This document shows, piece by piece, positions 61,644-64,000 of a stretch of 64,000 nucleotides of DNA. The position numbers and the translations under genes are program-made. Each line of letters starts with the position of its first letter. Position 1 is the first letter of the stretch. Origin of the DNA: JAQVEB01 sp028698105 (GTDB lineage: Bacteria > Bacteroidota > Bacteroidia > Bacteroidales > Dysgonomonadaceae); assembly GCA_964293155.1 (NCBI GenBank), contig CAXYYA010000012.1, forward strand, positions 1 to 64,000, written 5' to 3'. The notes under the pieces are model-generated. The model saw nothing but the letters and a program-made list of their open reading frames with translations. It searched no databases and was not told where the DNA came from.

Positions 61644-62081
61644 TTATTTTGTTATCCGGCTCCCCACTACATTGAACATTCCCATGATGGAACCGGTAAC
61701 GTTGTTTTCATCCTTCTTGTGCAAGGTCATGTTCACATCGTATTGATCGCTTTTGAAGTTCAATATAACTTCTTCCGGTTTTTCCGTAACGCTGTAAAAT
61801 GTAGTAACTTCCGTTGATCCTTCTCCAGTGAGAGTACCGGTAAGCTTGCCATCTTTTCTTTCCAGCGAAACGATCATCGGCTTGTCTCCTCCCGGAAGTC
61901 CCGATGGAATGATTTTCCATTTTCCCACAAAGAAAGTGCCCGAATTGGGGGTTTCTTCTTTCACGACGGTTGCGGTTTTCTCTTCGGTATTTGCCGCTTC
62001 TTTTTTGGTTTTTTCGCCGGTGTTGCACGAGGTCAATAAACCGATAACAACAGTTACAATAATAAAACTTAATTTTTTCAT
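61644..62081 (-). CDS. small lipoprotein of unknown function
   Basis: The start at 62081 (MKKLSFIIVTVVIGLLTSC) gives a lipobox LTSC with Cys19 followed by a Lys/Glu/Thr-rich linker. The rest (about 50-145) is a small beta-rich domain (SGTFFVGKWKIIPSGLPGGD, then VSLERKDGKLTGTLTG and NNVTGSIMGMFNVVGSR). The KWKI…KDGKLTGTL pattern is shared by other Bacteroidota lipocalin-like exported proteins; no named function. The reading frame starting at 62126 lies in the upstream gene. Confidence 0.65.
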   Translation of the reverse strand: MKKLSFIIVTVVIGLLTSCNTGEKTKKEAANTEEKTATVVKEETPNSGTFFVGKWKIIPSGLPGGDKPMIVSLERKDGKLTGTLTGEGSTEVTTFYSVTEKPEEVILNFKSDQYDVNMTLHKKDENNVTGSIMGMFNVVGSRITK

Positions 62082-62113
62082 ACTTTCTACTATTTTAAAT
62101 TGTTTTGCAAAAT

Positions 62114-64000
62114 TCAATTCCACCAATACGTCAGTTTCAGCACCAGCGCCCGGTTGCGCACTTCGTGCGTATCGGCAAAATAGTTATCGGTATAAACGAT
62201 AAACAGGTCTGATACGGGTTTGTAGCGCCATTGGAAACGGACGTTCAGGTTGGTGTTGTTCAACTGGTCGTTGTACTGCACGAACGTAGTTAAATATACC
62301 TTGGGCGAAAACGTTACATCCAGTTTGGGGCCGATCAGCCAGAAATTTTTATGCCCGAATGGCTGCGGCAGGCGCATGTTGGTGTACGTTGTATTCATGG
62401 TGAAATTTACGTATGGCTGAAACCGGTACACTATTTTGGCATCCAGCATATCGTAGTCGCCGTTGAAGAATCCGCCTTTGGTGTAGGTTACCGTTCCGTT
62501 CAGCGGTTTGCGGTTGTTGGACGTGAACGTGGCGTAAAAGTTGGTGTAATAGTAATCGCTTCCTGCGGGTAGGTATATGTTGCTCACGTGTGTGGGATCG
62601 AAATTCTGCATCAGTTTGATGTAATAATTTTTGATACCCGCCGCAACGGAGGAACGGTCTCTGAATTCCAGCTTGTAGCCAAGGTCGAGCGCATGATCCA
62701 GCTTATCGAAATCGTGTGTGTAATAATCATCGTACTTCATGTAAGGGCCGTGAATGACTACCCGTTTGTTCGGTACAAAGAAATAACTAATTTCCGGATG
62801 AAAAGAGATAAAATCGCGACGACGAACAAACCCCGTTTCCGCCAGGTAATTGGCGCCCACAGACGTCTCCCTCAATTCGATCCGTACCTTGCCGTTGCTG
62901 TACACTCCCGATATTCCCTGCGCATATTGCTTGTCGGGATTGCCGGGTTGGAACGACCGGTGATAAAATACTTTCCCCGTCCAGATATTGTCTCGCGAAG
63001 CGAGATTGGCATCGAAAGCGGCCACACGGTTGTACAACCTTTGCGCTCCCGCGCCGAAAGTCTCTTTGTTTACCATCATAAAACCCAGGTTGGAACGTGA
63101 CAATATCTTTTTCTGAACGGACAGCACGGTAAAATTGCGCACGGAATAAGCGTCCGTCTTTTCCGTGGTCATGTTCATAAACCCGATGCGCCAGTCCCGG
63201 CCTATCTTTCCGCTCACGCGGGCGCCTCCCAGCACGGGCGCGTCCAAACCGATCCTTCGCGAGAAGAAAGGCGTGGTATTTACTTCGCCGTAATTGGCAA
63301 AAAGATCGCTGTTTTCGAGAAAAAACTGACGTTTTTCGGGATAAAACAGTTCGAAGCGGTCAATGTTCATCACCTGTTGATCCACTTCCACCTGCGCAAA
63401 ATCGGGATTGTAGGTTAAATCCAGGTTCATGGACGTTCCCAGCCCGATTTTGGCATCCATGCCGAAATCTTTCCGGTATCCGGCATCCTCGCCTAACTCG
63501 TAATTCTGATGATACCCGCCGTAAATGTAGGGAATGAGCGAAAAATTGGTTCTCGGTTTGGGCAACGGCTCATCGAATTTCAGCACGCCTGTGTATGCGA
63601 GCGAAGCATGTGGAAACTGCCGGGGAACGGGCGCCCAGGCCGATTTTTCGTTCGATTTCAGGTCGAGACGGCCGAAGTTGGCATACCAAATCTGGCTGTT
63701 GGATGGATAGCGGAGCGATTTGAACGGGATGCGCATTTCCGTGATCCATTTATCGGGATAGTCCTTTACCTTTAGTTCCACTTTGCTGTCCCAGTTCAGG
63801 TTCATGGCCGAACCGTCGGACACCAGCCCGTCCCAGATGGCTCCCGATGCCGAATTTCCGAAGGAAAATCCGTTGGTTTGGTCGCGAAAGGTATCGAAAA
63901 CGGTGAGCAGGTTATCGTTGTTGTTGAATGCAAAATCCCTGCGGAACGATTCGGCGATCCGTTTGCCGGGAATGGTATCGTGAAAGACCACGGCCATGTA
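62114..64000 (-). CDS. DUF5916 domain protein, 5' end outside the window
   Basis: At least 628 residues are present and the frame remains open to the window edge, so the start (with an expected CBM9-like N-terminal domain) is missing. The visible part begins in the end of that domain (ITEMRIPFKSLRYP), followed by DUF5916: FGMDAKIGLGTSMNLDLTYN, FARVEVDQQ-like FAQVEVDQQVMNIDRFELFY, then PEKRQFFLENSDLF. The rest is rich in alternating aromatic strands that look like an outer-membrane beta-barrel, ending ALVLKLTYWWN with the C-terminal aromatic. Function unknown; some members are called carbohydrate-binding. A small lipoprotein gene follows after 32 nt on the same strand. Confidence 0.85.
   Translation of the reverse strand, partial: YMAVVFHDTIPGKRIAESFRRDFAFNNNDNLLTVFDTFRDQTNGFSFGNSASGAIWDGLVSDGSAMNLNWDSKVELKVKDYPDKWITEMRIPFKSLRYPSNSQIWYANFGRLDLKSNEKSAWAPVPRQFPHASLAYTGVLKFDEPLPKPRTNFSLIPYIYGGYHQNYELGEDAGYRKDFGMDAKIGLGTSMNLDLTYNPDFAQVEVDQQVMNIDRFELFYPEKRQFFLENSDLFANYGEVNTTPFFSRRIGLDAPVLGGARVSGKIGRDWRIGFMNMTTEKTDAYSVRNFTVLSVQKKILSRSNLGFMMVNKETFGAGAQRLYNRVAAFDANLASRDNIWTGKVFYHRSFQPGNPDKQYAQGISGVYSNGKVRIELRETSVGANYLAETGFVRRRDFISFHPEISYFFVPNKRVVIHGPYMKYDDYYTHDFDKLDHALDLGYKLEFRDRSSVAAGIKNYYIKLMQNFDPTHVSNIYLPAGSDYYYTNFYATFTSNNRKPLNGTVTYTKGGFFNGDYDMLDAKIVYRFQPYVNFTMNTTYTNMRLPQPFGHKNFWLIGPKLDVTFSPKVYLTTFVQYNDQLNNTNLNVRFQWRYKPVSDLFIVYTDNYFADTHEVRNRALVLKLTYWWN

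Overview
The window is a chromosomal segment of a bacterium of the phylum Bacteroidota, most likely order Bacteroidales (a Dysgonomonadaceae/Porphyromonadaceae-like genome is my best guess). The evidence is many promoters of the Bacteroidota type (TTTG/TTG, about 19-20 nt, TAnnTTTG), weak Shine-Dalgarno sites, lineage-typical families (DUF2723/GT117, DUF4837, DUF1599, a BT_3928-like protein, NigD-like lipoprotein, DUF5916, GIN-domain DUF2807), a 348-aa IlvC and conserved Bacteroidales gene orders. Almost all genes are housekeeping. No prophage, CRISPR array, insertion sequence or complete conjugative element was seen.

Layout. 1-9.5 kb: remnant of a frameshifted GxxExxY gene, then a branched-chain amino acid operon leuD-cimA-leuB-ilvD-ilvB-ilvN-ilvC. 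The 'LeuA-like' enzyme is of the Leptospira citramalate synthase type, so the operon appears able to make isoleucine from pyruvate plus acetyl-CoA, as well as valine. 9.8-14.3 kb: DUF2905, pdxA with a DUF4837 lipoprotein, and rlmN coupled to an AbiEii-type nucleotidyltransferase and a small partner. 14.6-18 kb: secreted esterase and an outer-membrane beta-barrel receptor. 18-25.4 kb: GIN-domain lipoprotein plus a MacAB/TolC-like export operon (ATPase, permease, permease, adaptor, TolC), interrupted by a four-helix-bundle gene flanked by inverted mini-hairpin repeats. 25.7-30 kb: polysaccharide deacetylase and a 1156-aa DUF2723 protein. 30.6-36 kb: ndk, M23 peptidase, DUF1599, BT_3928-like, tpiA, SPOR protein, folE. 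36.2-43 kb: typA, BlaI regulator, two tandem M56/BlaR1-like peptidases, tandem TonB-domain protein. 43-47.8 kb: operon PASTA protein, RluA-type pseudouridine synthase, ddl, acyltransferase, NigD-like lipoprotein. 48.3-55.2 kb: rpmH, tRNA-Glu, rpsT, Dabb protein, gyrB, LD-carboxypeptidase, K+/H+ antiporter, M28 peptidase. 55.4-64 kb: sufE, Fpg/Nei glycosylase, two hypotheticals, proC-proB-proA (transcribed proA first), a lipoprotein and a DUF5916 protein cut by the window edge.

The least explained content is the repeats. Several families sit at gene boundaries inside operons: a MITE-like element with about 18-bp terminal inverted repeats (two copies), GTAGAGAC palindromes (five copies), a ~55-bp hairpin repeat (two copies), C/G-rich 'cccctcc...ggaggggt' repeats, and GATAA-spaced mini-hairpin arrays. 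Some have been read into proteins, giving LeuB and IlvB odd N-termini and an ABC ATPase, RlmN and a deacetylase odd C-termini. The best candidate for something not yet described is the four-helix-bundle gene bracketed by inverted mini-hairpin arrays inside the export operon. It looks like a 23S-rRNA intervening sequence that has moved into an mRNA. A related empty-looking array lies between leuB and ilvD.
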